From Tardiphaga sp. (lineage in GTDB: Bacteria > Pseudomonadota > Alphaproteobacteria > Rhizobiales > Xanthobacteraceae): a DNA stretch of 64,000 nt. The translations under genes and the position numbers were made by a program. The stretch spans positions 83,894 to 147,893 of the forward strand of contig JASBVG010000118.1 in NCBI GenBank assembly GCA_030147505.1, given 5' to 3'. Below are positions 47,200 through 55,751 of this stretch, piece by piece. Below the pieces are notes generated by a model that worked only from the letters and a program-made list of their open reading frames with translations, was not told the origin of the DNA and ran no database searches. How positions within the stretch are numbered: position 1 is the stretch's first letter; each line of letters opens with the position of its first letter.

Positions 47200-47972
47200 C
47201 TTGGGCATGGCTGATCGCGGTCCTTGCACTGCTACTCGGCACCGTGTCGCCTTTGCGGGCCGAGCGGCTGATCGTGTCGGTGTCGAACCATCGTGTCACG
47301 GTGACGCCGAACTATGCCGGTGAGGAGCTGGTTCTGTTCGGCTCCGTCGAGAAGGACGACAAGACGCCGCCGGCGCGCGCCAACTACAATCTCGTCGTCA
47401 CCGTCTCCGGCCCGCGCACCGATCTCGTCACCTGGCGCAAGCATCGTCGTTTCGGCATCTGGATCAATACCGAGTCGCGCGAATTCCTGCAGGTGCCGTC
47501 CTATCTCGCAGTATTCTCGAATCGCCCCATCGACGCCATCGCGCCGGTGGACGTGCAGCGCCGGCAGCAGCTCGGCATCAACAATGTGCTGTTGACCCAG
47601 CGCGTCGGGACCGATTACGCGGACGTCGTTGCCACCGATCCATTTCGCAGCGCCTTCGTGCGGCTGCGCAAGGAGCACGGGCTCTATCGTGAAGAGACGT
47701 CGGCGGTGACCTTCCTGACGCCGACACTGTTCCGCACCACGATTCCGCTGCCTGCGGAAGTGCCCATCGGGACTTACGATATCGAGATCGAATTGTTCGC
47801 GGATGGTGCCTTCGTCGCCAAGACCGAAACCGCCTTCGACATCGTCAAGGTCGGCTTCGAGCAGTTCGTTGCCAATGCCGCCCGCAATCATGGAGCGATC
47901 TACGGCGTCATGACCGCCATCATGGCGCTGTTGTCGGGGTGGGCGGCGTCGATCGTGTTCCGCCGCGACTAG
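47196..47972 (+). CDS. TIGR02186 family conserved membrane protein, TSUP partner
   Basis: A 258-residue protein with an N-terminal signal-like helix (~3-22, LIAVLALLLGTVSPLRA), a beta-rich periplasmic domain (~24-220) and a C-terminal TM helix (~233-255, IYGVMTAIMALLSGWAASIVF). The ERLIVSVSNHRVTVTPNYAGEELVLFGSVE start and WRKHRRFGIWIN are signatures of TIGR02186, found next to TSUP exporters across alphaproteobacteria. The biochemical role is unknown; the 4-bp ATGA overlap with the exporter suggests a complex. Its stop overlaps 4 bp with the convergent pdeM gene. Confidence 0.85.
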   Translation: MTWAWLIAVLALLLGTVSPLRAERLIVSVSNHRVTVTPNYAGEELVLFGSVEKDDKTPPARANYNLVVTVSGPRTDLVTWRKHRRFGIWINTESREFLQVPSYLAVFSNRPIDAIAPVDVQRRQQLGINNVLLTQRVGTDYADVVATDPFRSAFVRLRKEHGLYREETSAVTFLTPTLFRTTIPLPAEVPIGTYDIEIELFADGAFVAKTETAFDIVKVGFEQFVANAARNHGAIYGVMTAIMALLSGWAASIVFRRD

Positions 47973-48658
47973 CGGCAGCGCGACGCGGCAATGGCGTGCA
48001 TGCGGTGGTCGCCGAGCACGTGGGCGACGAAGCCGAGGCTCTGGAAGATATTTGCGAAAGCCGCATCGCGGATGCTGAGGCCGCCGGTATAGGCGCCGAA
48101 GGACGGCATCACGGCACGCGTTCCGTCCGTTGCGAAACAGCGCCGCTCCATCGCACGGCCGCGCGTGCTGATCCGGGCTTTCGGATGCAGATGTCCGGCG
48201 ATTTCGCCTGTGGCACCCGTCGGTTCATGGCGAAACGTGATTGCACCGACCGCGACTTCGCTCGCGACCGTACCGCCGAGATCTGACGGCAGCGCGGGGT
48301 CGTGATTGCCGGAAATCCAGATCCAGTCGCGCCGTGCCTGCAGGGCGCCGAGCACGTCCCGATTTGCCGGCGACAGGCGCTCATGTGCGTCGCGATCGTG
48401 AAAACTGTCGCCGAGGGCGATCACTGTTTTCGGATCGTGCCGCGCGATGACCGCGCCGAGGCGGCCCAGGGTAGCGATGGTGTCGTAGGGTGGCAGCAGT
48501 ACCCCACGCAGGGCATAGCTCGACCCCTTTTCGAGATGCAGGTCGGAGACGACCAGCAGCCGTTGCTCTTCCCAATAGAGTGCACCAGACAGATCCGCCG
48601 CCAGCGTGACGCCGGCGATGGTGACGGAACTCGTGTCGGGAATCGGCGAGGTGAGCAT
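47969..48658 (-). CDS. pdeM: Ligase-associated DNA damage response phosphoesterase PdeM
   Basis: A 229-residue calcineurin-like metallophosphoesterase. Metal ligands are visible in VVSDLHLEKG (Asp39, His41), ALGDSFHD, ISGNHDPAL and the GHLHPKA motif. It belongs to TIGR04123, a family found only with the DEXH helicase, MBL-fold nuclease and ATP-dependent ligase of this system. Here it follows the helicase gene on the minus strand, with a family D repeat between them. ATG 48658 gives MLTSPIPD; an upstream in-frame extension has no similarity. It is predicted to process DNA ends before ligation. Confidence 0.88.
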   Translation of the reverse strand: MLTSPIPDTSSVTIAGVTLAADLSGALYWEEQRLLVVSDLHLEKGSSYALRGVLLPPYDTIATLGRLGAVIARHDPKTVIALGDSFHDRDAHERLSPANRDVLGALQARRDWIWISGNHDPALPSDLGGTVASEVAVGAITFRHEPTGATGEIAGHLHPKARISTRGRAMERRCFATDGTRAVMPSFGAYTGGLSIRDAAFANIFQSLGFVAHVLGDHRMHAIAASRCR

Positions 48659-48666
48659 GGCTTCTT

Positions 48667-48755
48667 GTAGCCCGGATGGAGCGGAGCGCAATCCGGGAAC
48701 CGGCGTTTCAACCGGCTCGACATCTCCGGACTATGCTGCGCTCCATCCGGGCTAC
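48667..48755. repeat. Palindromic repeat, family D, intact copy
   Basis: An 89-bp element with perfect 17-bp terminal inverted repeats, GTAGCCCGGATGGAGCG and CGCTCCATCCGGGCTAC. It fills the gap between the helicase stop (48752) and the pdeM start (48658) and even overlaps the helicase stop by 4 bases. Degenerate copies are near 19785 and 45049. Confidence 0.85.
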
Positions 48756-51295
48756 GAGGACATCGCTTCCTTTACGAGTTCCTCCGCTGCTTCCGCCAAT
48801 AGTGCATCCGATGCCTCGCCATAAACCTGCTCGCGGCCGATCTCCAGCATGACCGGCACTGCCAGCGGCGAGACCCGATCGAGTTCCCGATACACGATAT
48901 GCCCATGAATGCGAGTCAGCATGTCGCTCAGGCGCCTCAGATCGAGCAAGCCGGTCGCCGCATCGGCACGCGCGGCGCGCAACAGCAAATGATCAGGCTG
49001 ATGTTTGCGCAACACGTCGTAGATCAGGTCCGTCGAAAACAGCACCTGCCGGCGCGATTTCTCTGCGTCGGTGAAGCGCGTATGGATCAACCCGGAGATC
49101 ACAGCGCAGGTGCGGAAGGTGCGCTTCATCAGGGCAGATTCCGCCAACCAGGCTTCGAGGTCGTCGCCGAGCATATCGGGAGCGAACAGGTCAGTGAGAT
49201 CGAGCCGGCCCTGCCTGATCATATGCGAGACATCGCCAAGTCCCCACACCGCCAGCGCATATTCATTGGCGACAAAGCCGAGCGGTCGCGCCCGCGCGCG
49301 CTCCAGCCGCCGCGTCAGCAACATGCCCAAAGTCTGATGCGCGAGGCGGCCTTCGAACGGGTAGCAGACGAGATAGAATTTGTTGGCGCGCGGAAAGGTT
49401 TCGACCATCAGTTCGCGCACGCCCGGCACATGCGACACATGTGCCTGCAGCGATAGCCATTCACGCACCTGATCGGGTAGTAGCTTCCACGCCCGCTCAT
49501 TGTCGAGCAGTTTGCGCACGCGTTCGGCGAGATAGGTGGAGAGCGGGAACTTGCCGCCCATATAGGATGGCACTTTCGGATCGCTATCATTGGAGCGCGA
49601 GACATAGACTTGGTCCTCGACCAGCGCCTCGTAACGCACCACCTCGCCGCCAAATACGAAAGTATCGCCGAGCACCAGATTCTCGATGAAATACTCCTCG
49701 ATCTGGCCGAGCATGCGCCCGCCGCGCGCGATCGCTCCGGTCGATCCCTTACCGGTCCCGCGCGCGCGCACCAGCCGCACCTTCAACATCGACTCCTCGA
49801 CGATGGTGCCGACATTCATGCGATACATCTGGCGCACCTTCGGATTGGTGACGCGCCATTTCCCCGATTTGTCCTGCTTGATACGCGCAAAGCGCTCATA
49901 GGTCTTCAGCGCGTAGCCGCCCGTGGCGACGAAATCGATGGTGTCGTCGAAATCGGTGCGCGAGAGCTCGGAGTAAGGTGCTGCCGAACGCACTTCGTCG
50001 TAGAGTTCGTCAGCGAAGAACGGCGCACCGCAGGCGCAGCCGAGAACATGCTGCGCGAGCACGTCGAGCGCGCCGGTGCGCAGCGGCGGCGTATCCTGCG
50101 CATTCTCGGCGACGGCATCGATGGCGGCGCGGCACTCCAGCACTTCAAACCGATTGGCTGGCACCAGCACGGCGCGCGAAGGGACGTCGATGCGGTGATT
50201 GGCGCGGCCGATCCGCTGCATCAGCCGCGATGATCCCTTGGGGGCGCCGACATTGACGACGAGATCGACATCGCCCCAGTCGATGCCGAGATCGAGCGAG
50301 GAGGTACACACCACGCCGCGCAGTCTGCCGGCGGTCATGGCGTCCTCCACCTTGCGGCGCTGGCCGACGTCGAGCGAACCGTGATGCAGCGCGATGGCAA
50401 GGCTATCGTCATTCACGCGCCAGAGATCCTGGAACAGCATCTCGGCCTGACTGCGGGTATTGACGAAGACAAGGGTGGTCTTGTTGGCCTTGATGAGATC
50501 GTAGATTTCGCCGAGCGCATGGCGTGCGGAGTGCCCGGCCCAGGGCAGGCGCTCCTTGGTGTCGAGCATCTCCACCACGGGCTCCGCTGCGCCGCCCGCG
50601 ACGACGATATCGGCGGCGACGCTCACGCCGACAGGCTGCGGCACGAGGAAGCGCGCGAGGGATTCCGGCTCCGCCACAGTGGCGGAGAGGCCGATGGCGC
50701 GCATTTGTGGAGCCAGTTTCCACAGTCGAGTCAGCCCAAGCGACAGTAGATCGCCACGCTTCGATGTGACCAGCGCATGCAATTCGTCGAGTACCACGCG
50801 TTTGAGCGAGGAGAACAGGAACGGTGCGTCGTCGGAGGATAGCAGGAGTGCCAATTGCTCCGGTGTCGTCAGCAGAATGTCCGGCGGATATTTCCGCTGC
50901 CGCGTGCGTCGCGACACCGGTGTGTCGCCCGTGCGGGTCTCTACCTTGATCGGCAGTTTCATCTCTGCAATCGGCGTTTCGAGATTGCGCGCGATATCGA
51001 CGGCGAGGGCCTTGAGCGGGGAGATGTAGAGCGTGTGCAGGCCGCCGGTCCGCTGCACGTCGCGGCCGGTGGGACTGACAGTCGCGGCCTTGTCGCTCAG
51101 CTCCACAAGCGTCGGCAGAAAGCCCGCCAGCGTCTTGCCGGCGCCGGTGGGTGCGATCAGCAGGGCGGAACGATCGGCACGCGCCTTTTCCAGCAATGCG
51201 AGCTGATGCGCGCGCGGCGACCAGCCACGCTGGGCGAACCAGCGGGCGAAGGTCTCGGGTAGACCGGATTTAGAGGCGGGGCGTCGCGGCGGCAC
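48752..51295 (-). CDS. Ligase-associated DNA damage response DEXH-box helicase (Lhr-like)
   Basis: An 847-residue superfamily 2 helicase of the Lhr-core type (TIGR04121). Walker A is LLIAPTGAGKTLAG (Lys54), motif Ia SPLKALAVDIARN, motif II VVLDELHAL (DELH), motif III LSATVAEP, and motif VI MQRIGRANHR, followed by the Lhr winged helix and large C-terminal domain (RVTNPKVRQMYRMNVGTIVEE, EYFIENLVLGDTFVFGGEVVRYE). It unwinds nucleic acid 3' to 5' in related proteins. The apparent start is GTG 51295 with weak RBS, so the N-terminus is uncertain by a few residues. It is paired with pdeM. Confidence 0.92.
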   Translation of the reverse strand: MPPRRPASKSGLPETFARWFAQRGWSPRAHQLALLEKARADRSALLIAPTGAGKTLAGFLPTLVELSDKAATVSPTGRDVQRTGGLHTLYISPLKALAVDIARNLETPIAEMKLPIKVETRTGDTPVSRRTRQRKYPPDILLTTPEQLALLLSSDDAPFLFSSLKRVVLDELHALVTSKRGDLLSLGLTRLWKLAPQMRAIGLSATVAEPESLARFLVPQPVGVSVAADIVVAGGAAEPVVEMLDTKERLPWAGHSARHALGEIYDLIKANKTTLVFVNTRSQAEMLFQDLWRVNDDSLAIALHHGSLDVGQRRKVEDAMTAGRLRGVVCTSSLDLGIDWGDVDLVVNVGAPKGSSRLMQRIGRANHRIDVPSRAVLVPANRFEVLECRAAIDAVAENAQDTPPLRTGALDVLAQHVLGCACGAPFFADELYDEVRSAAPYSELSRTDFDDTIDFVATGGYALKTYERFARIKQDKSGKWRVTNPKVRQMYRMNVGTIVEESMLKVRLVRARGTGKGSTGAIARGGRMLGQIEEYFIENLVLGDTFVFGGEVVRYEALVEDQVYVSRSNDSDPKVPSYMGGKFPLSTYLAERVRKLLDNERAWKLLPDQVREWLSLQAHVSHVPGVRELMVETFPRANKFYLVCYPFEGRLAHQTLGMLLTRRLERARARPLGFVANEYALAVWGLGDVSHMIRQGRLDLTDLFAPDMLGDDLEAWLAESALMKRTFRTCAVISGLIHTRFTDAEKSRRQVLFSTDLIYDVLRKHQPDHLLLRAARADAATGLLDLRRLSDMLTRIHGHIVYRELDRVSPLAVPVMLEIGREQVYGEASDALLAEAAEELVKEAMSS

Positions 51296-51349
51296 GTTAT
51301 TAATCTAGGTGCTTGCGGGCGCGATTGCGAGGCGGTGTCGATTGACACT

Positions 51350-51429
51350 GTCATGGCCGGGCTTGACCCGGCCATCCATCTTGTTCGGTTCGGTTAAAGT
51401 TGGACGCCCGGGGCAAGCCCGGGCATGAC
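51350..51429. repeat. Palindromic repeat, family E, two-hairpin copy
   Basis: GTCATGGCCGGGCTTGACCC pairs with GGCCATCC, and a second hairpin GCCCGGGGCAAGCCCGGGC ends with ATGAC. It lies between the helicase start and the stop of the binding protein gene. Confidence 0.65.
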
Positions 51430-51446
51430 GTGGAGAGGTTGGTGTC

Positions 51447-52661
51447 TCACTCCGTCATCGGCTTCTCGGAGATATCCCAGTCCTTGCCGTTGAAGATCGA
51501 AATATAGAGCGTCTTCATCGGCGTATAATTGTCCGGCGTGTAGCTGTAGGTAACGCCGTCCAGCATATAGGGGGAGTGGAAGCCGGCGAGGTTTTGTGCC
51601 TGCTTCAGCACATTCTCGCGCGTCAGGTTGTCGCCGCAGCGACGCAGGATTTCGGCCATCGCCACCGCCTGGCCATAGCCGGCATAGGCGATGGTGTTGT
51701 CGGGATCCACACTCGGCAGATACTTCTTGCGCAGTTCCTCGAAGGCCATCACTTCCGGATCTTTCTCGAATTGCGGCACGCCGACTTCCTTCGCATAGCG
51801 GATCGCCACGATGCCCTTGGCATTCTCGATGCCGGCGGCATTGAGGATCGAGCGGCCGGTCGAGCCGGCCGAGAGCAGATGCAGCGGCTTCCAGCCGAGC
51901 TCGGCGACCTTGCGGATCGACTGCGACGTCGCCTTGCCCGTGGTGATGTTGTAGAAAACATCAGCGCCCGATTTCGCCAGATTGATCAGCTGGGAATCGA
52001 TGGTGGGATCGGTGAGGTCATAAGTCACTTCCGCGATCACTTTCGCTGTGCCGCCAGCCTTGGCGAGTTCGTCCTTGAAGGGACCTAGAAAATCTCTTCC
52101 GAAATCGTCGTTCTGGTAGAGGATGCCGACCTTGGCATTCGGCTTCACGCTGACGACATGCTTGGCGAGGATGCGGGCCTCGGTCGGATAGAGCGGCAAT
52201 CCTGCCATGGTCCATTTGAAGTTCTTAGGGTCGTTCCACTTCGATGCGCCGGTATTGAGCAGCAGCTGCGGTACGCCTTTGGAATTGAGATATTTGTGCA
52301 CGGCGGTCTGCGGCGCGGTACCGAGCGAGCCATAGAGCGCAAGCACTTCCTCCTGCTCGACGAGACGGCGCGTCGCTTCCACCGCCTTTGGCGCACTATA
52401 GGCGTCGTCCAGGGTGATGAACTTGACCTTGCGGCCATTGATGCCGCCCTTCTCGTTCAGCATCTGGAAATAGGCTTCGCCGACGCGGCCGAGCACGCCA
52501 TAGAGCGAGCCGGGGCCGCTATGCGGCACGGTCTGGCCGAGCTTGATTTCGGTATCGCTGGCGCCGGGATCGTATTTCTTTTGCGCGAAGGCGGCATCGG
52601 TGCCGAGCGGTAGAAGTGTTAGAGCAGCAATCACTGCAGACGCAAATGTCCCCTTGGTCAT
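51447..52661 (-). CDS. Branched-chain amino acid-type ABC transporter binding protein (first paralogue)
   Basis: A 404-residue periplasmic binding protein of the Leu/Ile/Val type (peripla_BP_6). A signal peptide (MTKGTFASAVIAALTLLPLGTDAAFA) precedes the mature start QKKYDPGASDTEIKLGQTVPHSGPGSLYG. YDLTDPTIDSQLINLAKSGADVFYN and GYGQAVAMAEILRRCG are typical. Closely similar along its length to the next protein (52761-53981), so the pair arose by tandem duplication. No permease or ATPase genes are adjacent, so the cognate transporter and ligand are unknown; aromatic or amide ligands are as likely as amino acids. Confidence 0.9.
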   Translation of the reverse strand: MTKGTFASAVIAALTLLPLGTDAAFAQKKYDPGASDTEIKLGQTVPHSGPGSLYGVLGRVGEAYFQMLNEKGGINGRKVKFITLDDAYSAPKAVEATRRLVEQEEVLALYGSLGTAPQTAVHKYLNSKGVPQLLLNTGASKWNDPKNFKWTMAGLPLYPTEARILAKHVVSVKPNAKVGILYQNDDFGRDFLGPFKDELAKAGGTAKVIAEVTYDLTDPTIDSQLINLAKSGADVFYNITTGKATSQSIRKVAELGWKPLHLLSAGSTGRSILNAAGIENAKGIVAIRYAKEVGVPQFEKDPEVMAFEELRKKYLPSVDPDNTIAYAGYGQAVAMAEILRRCGDNLTRENVLKQAQNLAGFHSPYMLDGVTYSYTPDNYTPMKTLYISIFNGKDWDISEKPMTE

Positions 52662-52760
52662 GACGGTCTCTCCCTGAAATTGTTGGTTCGGCTCTTTGTG
52701 AGTCCGATTTGGTCGTTGGCTCCCCGGCGTGGCCGCCGGGGAGTCGTCTTCAGAGCTTGC

Positions 52761-53981
52761 CTATTGGCTCACCGGCTTGTCCGACAGATCCCAGTCGGAG
52801 CCGTTGAAGGTGCCGACATAGAGCGCCCTGATGGTGGTGTAGTCGGTGGGAGTGAAGCCGTAGGTGATGCCTGGTAGGAACACCGGCGCTCGATAGCCGT
52901 CGAGATTGGTGGCGTGCTTCAATACGTTCTCACGCGTCAGCTCATCGCCGCAGCGGCGCAGGATTTCCGCCATCGTCACGGCCTGCGAATAGCCCTGGAA
53001 GGCGATGGTGTTGTCGGGATCGACATTGGGCAGATATTTCTTGTGCAGTTCCTGGAAGGCAACGACGTCAGCATCGTCCTTCCATTTCTCGCTGCCGACT
53101 TCCTTGGTGTAGCTCATCGCCACGATGCCCTTGGCATTGTCGGCACCGGCGGCATTGAGGATTGAGCGGCCGCTCGAGGTGGAGACCAGAAGGTGCAGCG
53201 GCTTCCAGCCGAGCTCGGCCACTTTGCGGATCGATTGCGATGTCGCCTTGCCGGTGGAGATGTTGAAGAACGTGTCGGCGCCGGACTTCGACAGGTTGAT
53301 CAGTTGCGAGTCGATGGTCGGTTCGGTCAGGTCATAGGACGCTTCCGCCACTACCTTTGCCTTGCCGCCGGCCTCAACAAGGAGCTCCTTGAACGAATTC
53401 ATGAAATCCTTTCCGAACTCGTCGTTCTGGTAAAGGATCGCGACCTTGGCTTCAGGCTTCGCCTGGGTCAGGTAGCGCGCGATGATGCGACCTTCGGTCG
53501 AATAGATCGGCAGACCCGGCGTCGTCCACCTGAACTCCTTCGGATTGTTCCAGCGCGACGCGCCGGTGTTCAGCAGGAGCTGCGGCACCTTCTTGGTGTT
53601 CAGGTATTTCTGTACGGCCGATTGCGGTGCTGTGCCGAGCGAGCCGAACAGCGCGAGCACTTCGTCCTGCTCTACCAGCCGGCGCGTCGCCTCGACAGCC
53701 TTGGGGGCGCTGTAGGAATCGTCGAGGGACTGGAAGTTGATCTTGCGGCCGTTGATGCCGCCTTTTTCGTTCAGCATCAGGAAATAGGCGGCCTGGGTCC
53801 GGCCGATCACCCCATAGAGCGAGCCCGCGCCGCTATGCGGGATGGTCTGTCCGAGCTTGATTTCGCTGTCGCTGGCGCCCGGATCATATTTCTTGTCCGC
53901 CCCGAATGCCGTCGTGGCGACGGCCGAGAGCATCGCGGCACCGGCCACGAGCGCAAGGACGGAATGGTGGCGTGAAGGCAT
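52761..53981 (-). CDS. Branched-chain amino acid-type ABC transporter binding protein (second paralogue)
   Basis: A 406-residue periplasmic protein with a signal peptide (MPSRHHSVLALVAGAAMLSAVATTAFG) and mature domain ADKKYDPGASDSEIKLGQTIPHSGAGSLYG. It shares long identical stretches with the first paralogue (NEKGGINGRK, LGTAPQ, GKATSQSIRKVAELGWKPLHLL), differing mostly at the surface and in ligand-pocket regions such as PGLPIYSTEGRII versus AGLPLYPTEARIL. It is transcribed first, 99 bp upstream of the other gene. Orphan binding proteins like these are abundant in Bradyrhizobium relatives. Confidence 0.9.
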   Translation of the reverse strand: MPSRHHSVLALVAGAAMLSAVATTAFGADKKYDPGASDSEIKLGQTIPHSGAGSLYGVIGRTQAAYFLMLNEKGGINGRKINFQSLDDSYSAPKAVEATRRLVEQDEVLALFGSLGTAPQSAVQKYLNTKKVPQLLLNTGASRWNNPKEFRWTTPGLPIYSTEGRIIARYLTQAKPEAKVAILYQNDEFGKDFMNSFKELLVEAGGKAKVVAEASYDLTEPTIDSQLINLSKSGADTFFNISTGKATSQSIRKVAELGWKPLHLLVSTSSGRSILNAAGADNAKGIVAMSYTKEVGSEKWKDDADVVAFQELHKKYLPNVDPDNTIAFQGYSQAVTMAEILRRCGDELTRENVLKHATNLDGYRAPVFLPGITYGFTPTDYTTIRALYVGTFNGSDWDLSDKPVSQ

Positions 53982-54001
53982 TTCGCAGTTTCTCCCCTTA
54001 T

Positions 54002-54046
54002 GCCCGCCTCTTGCGGGCGTTCTTGAGCCGCCGCGTATGTACGCGG
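54002..54046. promoter_or_regulatory. Inverted repeats in the intergenic region before the binding-protein genes
   Basis: GCCCGC-CTCTT-GCGGGC (54002-54018) and CCGCGTA-TG-TACGCGG (54031-54046, perfect) lie upstream of the second binding-protein gene. The latter could be a regulator site. The rest of the 334-base stretch (53982-54315), between divergent genes, shows no gene; AT-rich CTAAACACTTACTTAACC near 54184 may be part of the porin promoter. Confidence 0.45.
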
Positions 54047-54315
54047 TCTGTTGGGCCGGGGAGCATCCTGTGCGGGCGTGGGAGGCTTGGCAATCCCTTC
54101 AGGACTGCGATGTCTTCGTCAGCGAGGTCGGGAGGCGTCGTCGGCAACCGCATGCCATATCGCGCAATGTCGGCTAACCGTCGCTAAACACTTACTTAAC
54201 CGCGCTTTTCGCGCCTGAGGCCATCTGCTGCAATCTGATCAGGTGTGGCTGCCCGGATACAGCCAGACAGCGCCGACTCCCGTATCGTGGCGGAACAGTT
54301 CAAATGGGGTCCACT

Positions 54316-55677
54316 ATGAAACGTATCCTCCTCGCCAGCGCCGCGCTGATCGGAACCGCCGTCAGCGCCCAGGCAGCTGATCTTGCCGTCAAGGCCCCTT
54401 ATTACAAGGCTCCGGTTGTTGCCGTTTACAACTGGACCGGCTTCTACATGGGCGTGAATGCGGGCGTCGGCATCGGCCGCGACCGCATCCTGCACAGCTA
54501 CACCGGTAACGACTCGATCTACCGTTCGCCGCAGGGTGCCTTCGGTGGCGTCCAGATCGGCTGGAACTGGCAGGCCGATTCGCTGCTCGGCCCGATCGTC
54601 TACGGTCTCGAAGCTGATATCCAGGGCAGCGGCCTGACCGGCGGCGGCGCCAACGTTCTCGGTCCGAATGGCGCGAACACCGTTCAGTACAACACCAGCT
54701 CGGATTGGTTCGGCACAGTGCGTGGCCGCGTCGGTCTCGCCACCGGCCCGGTTCTCAGCTACTTCACCGGCGGTTTCGCTTACGGCAACGTCAAGAGCAC
54801 GATCGTTGAAGCCGGCGTCGGCACTTTCACATCAGACCGTACGGCTACCGGCTGGACCATTGGCAGCGGCGTCGAAGCTGCGCTGGGCGGCAACTGGACC
54901 GGTAAGATCGAATATCTCTATCTCAACCTCGGCAACCGCTACGGCACGACCTTCGGCACCCCGGCCCAGCTCGCCAACACCGAGCTGCGTGACAACCTGT
55001 TCCGTGTCGGCCTGAACTACCGTATCGGCGGCAACAGCACCTACACCCCGGTGGCTGCAGCCAACTGGACCGGCTGGTATCTCGGCGGCAACGTCGGCTC
55101 CGGCACCGGCCGCGATCGCACCTATCTCGGCCCGGCCGGTGGTCCTGGCGAAGAGTTCAGCCTGAACCCCGATGGCATCAATGGTGGCGGCCAGATCGGC
55201 TACAACTGGCAGGCAGCCAACTGGGTTTACGGTCTCGAAGCCGATATCCAGGCCTCCAGCCAGCGCGACCAGAAGACGACCGTCGTGCTCGGCACCGTCA
55301 ATTATGATCACAAGCTGCCGTGGTTCGGCACCGTTCGCGGTCGTCTCGGTTATTCGGTCGGTTCTTCCCTGTTCTATGTCACTGGCGGTTATGCCTATGG
55401 TGGCGTGAAGACCGCGCTGAATACTGCAGCCGGCTCCGTCAGCTTCTCGAACACCCAGGGTGGCTGGACCGCCGGCGCTGGCATCGAGACCCCATTCAAG
55501 CTGCTCGGCCTGTTCGGACCGAACTGGACCAGCAAGACCGAGTATCTCTACGTCGATCTCGGCCGCAAGACCGACACGATCATCCCGGGTGTCGTCAACA
55601 GCACGAGCGTCACCGAACATATCTTCCGCACCGGCCTGAACTATCACTTCAACACCCCGGTCATCGCGAAGTACTGA
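54316..55677 (+). CDS. Outer-membrane beta-barrel protein with duplicated barrel (Omp25/31-like)
   Basis: A 453-residue protein with signal peptide MKRILLASAALIGTAVSAQA. Two tandem halves follow: residues ~38-237 begin NWTGFYMGVNAGVGIGRDR and end FRVGLNYRIGG, and residues ~250-453 begin NWTGWYLGGNVGSGTGRDR and end FRTGLNYHFN. Each has a GGQIGYNW/GGVQIGWNW segment, VYGLEADIQ, WFGTVRGRLG and KTEYLYVDLG-like strand motifs of Omp25/Omp31-type 8-stranded barrels, which are usually single and ~200-250 residues. The stop is followed by a strong terminator. It could form one larger or two linked barrels. Confidence 0.87.
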   Translation: MKRILLASAALIGTAVSAQAADLAVKAPYYKAPVVAVYNWTGFYMGVNAGVGIGRDRILHSYTGNDSIYRSPQGAFGGVQIGWNWQADSLLGPIVYGLEADIQGSGLTGGGANVLGPNGANTVQYNTSSDWFGTVRGRVGLATGPVLSYFTGGFAYGNVKSTIVEAGVGTFTSDRTATGWTIGSGVEAALGGNWTGKIEYLYLNLGNRYGTTFGTPAQLANTELRDNLFRVGLNYRIGGNSTYTPVAAANWTGWYLGGNVGSGTGRDRTYLGPAGGPGEEFSLNPDGINGGGQIGYNWQAANWVYGLEADIQASSQRDQKTTVVLGTVNYDHKLPWFGTVRGRLGYSVGSSLFYVTGGYAYGGVKTALNTAAGSVSFSNTQGGWTAGAGIETPFKLLGLFGPNWTSKTEYLYVDLGRKTDTIIPGVVNSTSVTEHIFRTGLNYHFNTPVIAKY

Positions 55678-55705
55678 TTGCGATAACAAAAGCGTCAAAC
55701 GACAG

Positions 55706-55734
55706 AACCCCGGCCGAAAGGCCGGGGTTTTTTT
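55706..55734 (+). terminator. Rho-independent terminator of the porin gene
   Basis: AACCCCGGCC and GGCCGGGGTT form a 10-bp perfect stem with a GAAA tetraloop, followed by a run of T (55728-55734). It lies 29 bp after the stop, a textbook arrangement. Confidence 0.95.
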
Positions 55735-55751
55735 GTTGGCGCGTGGCTGGA

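Noticed and set aside
51380..51400. GTTC direct repeat resembling an alphaproteobacterial LexA (SOS) box upstream of the helicase
   Set aside because: The two GTTC motifs are 5 bp apart, not the 11-bp period (GTTC-N7-GTTC) required.
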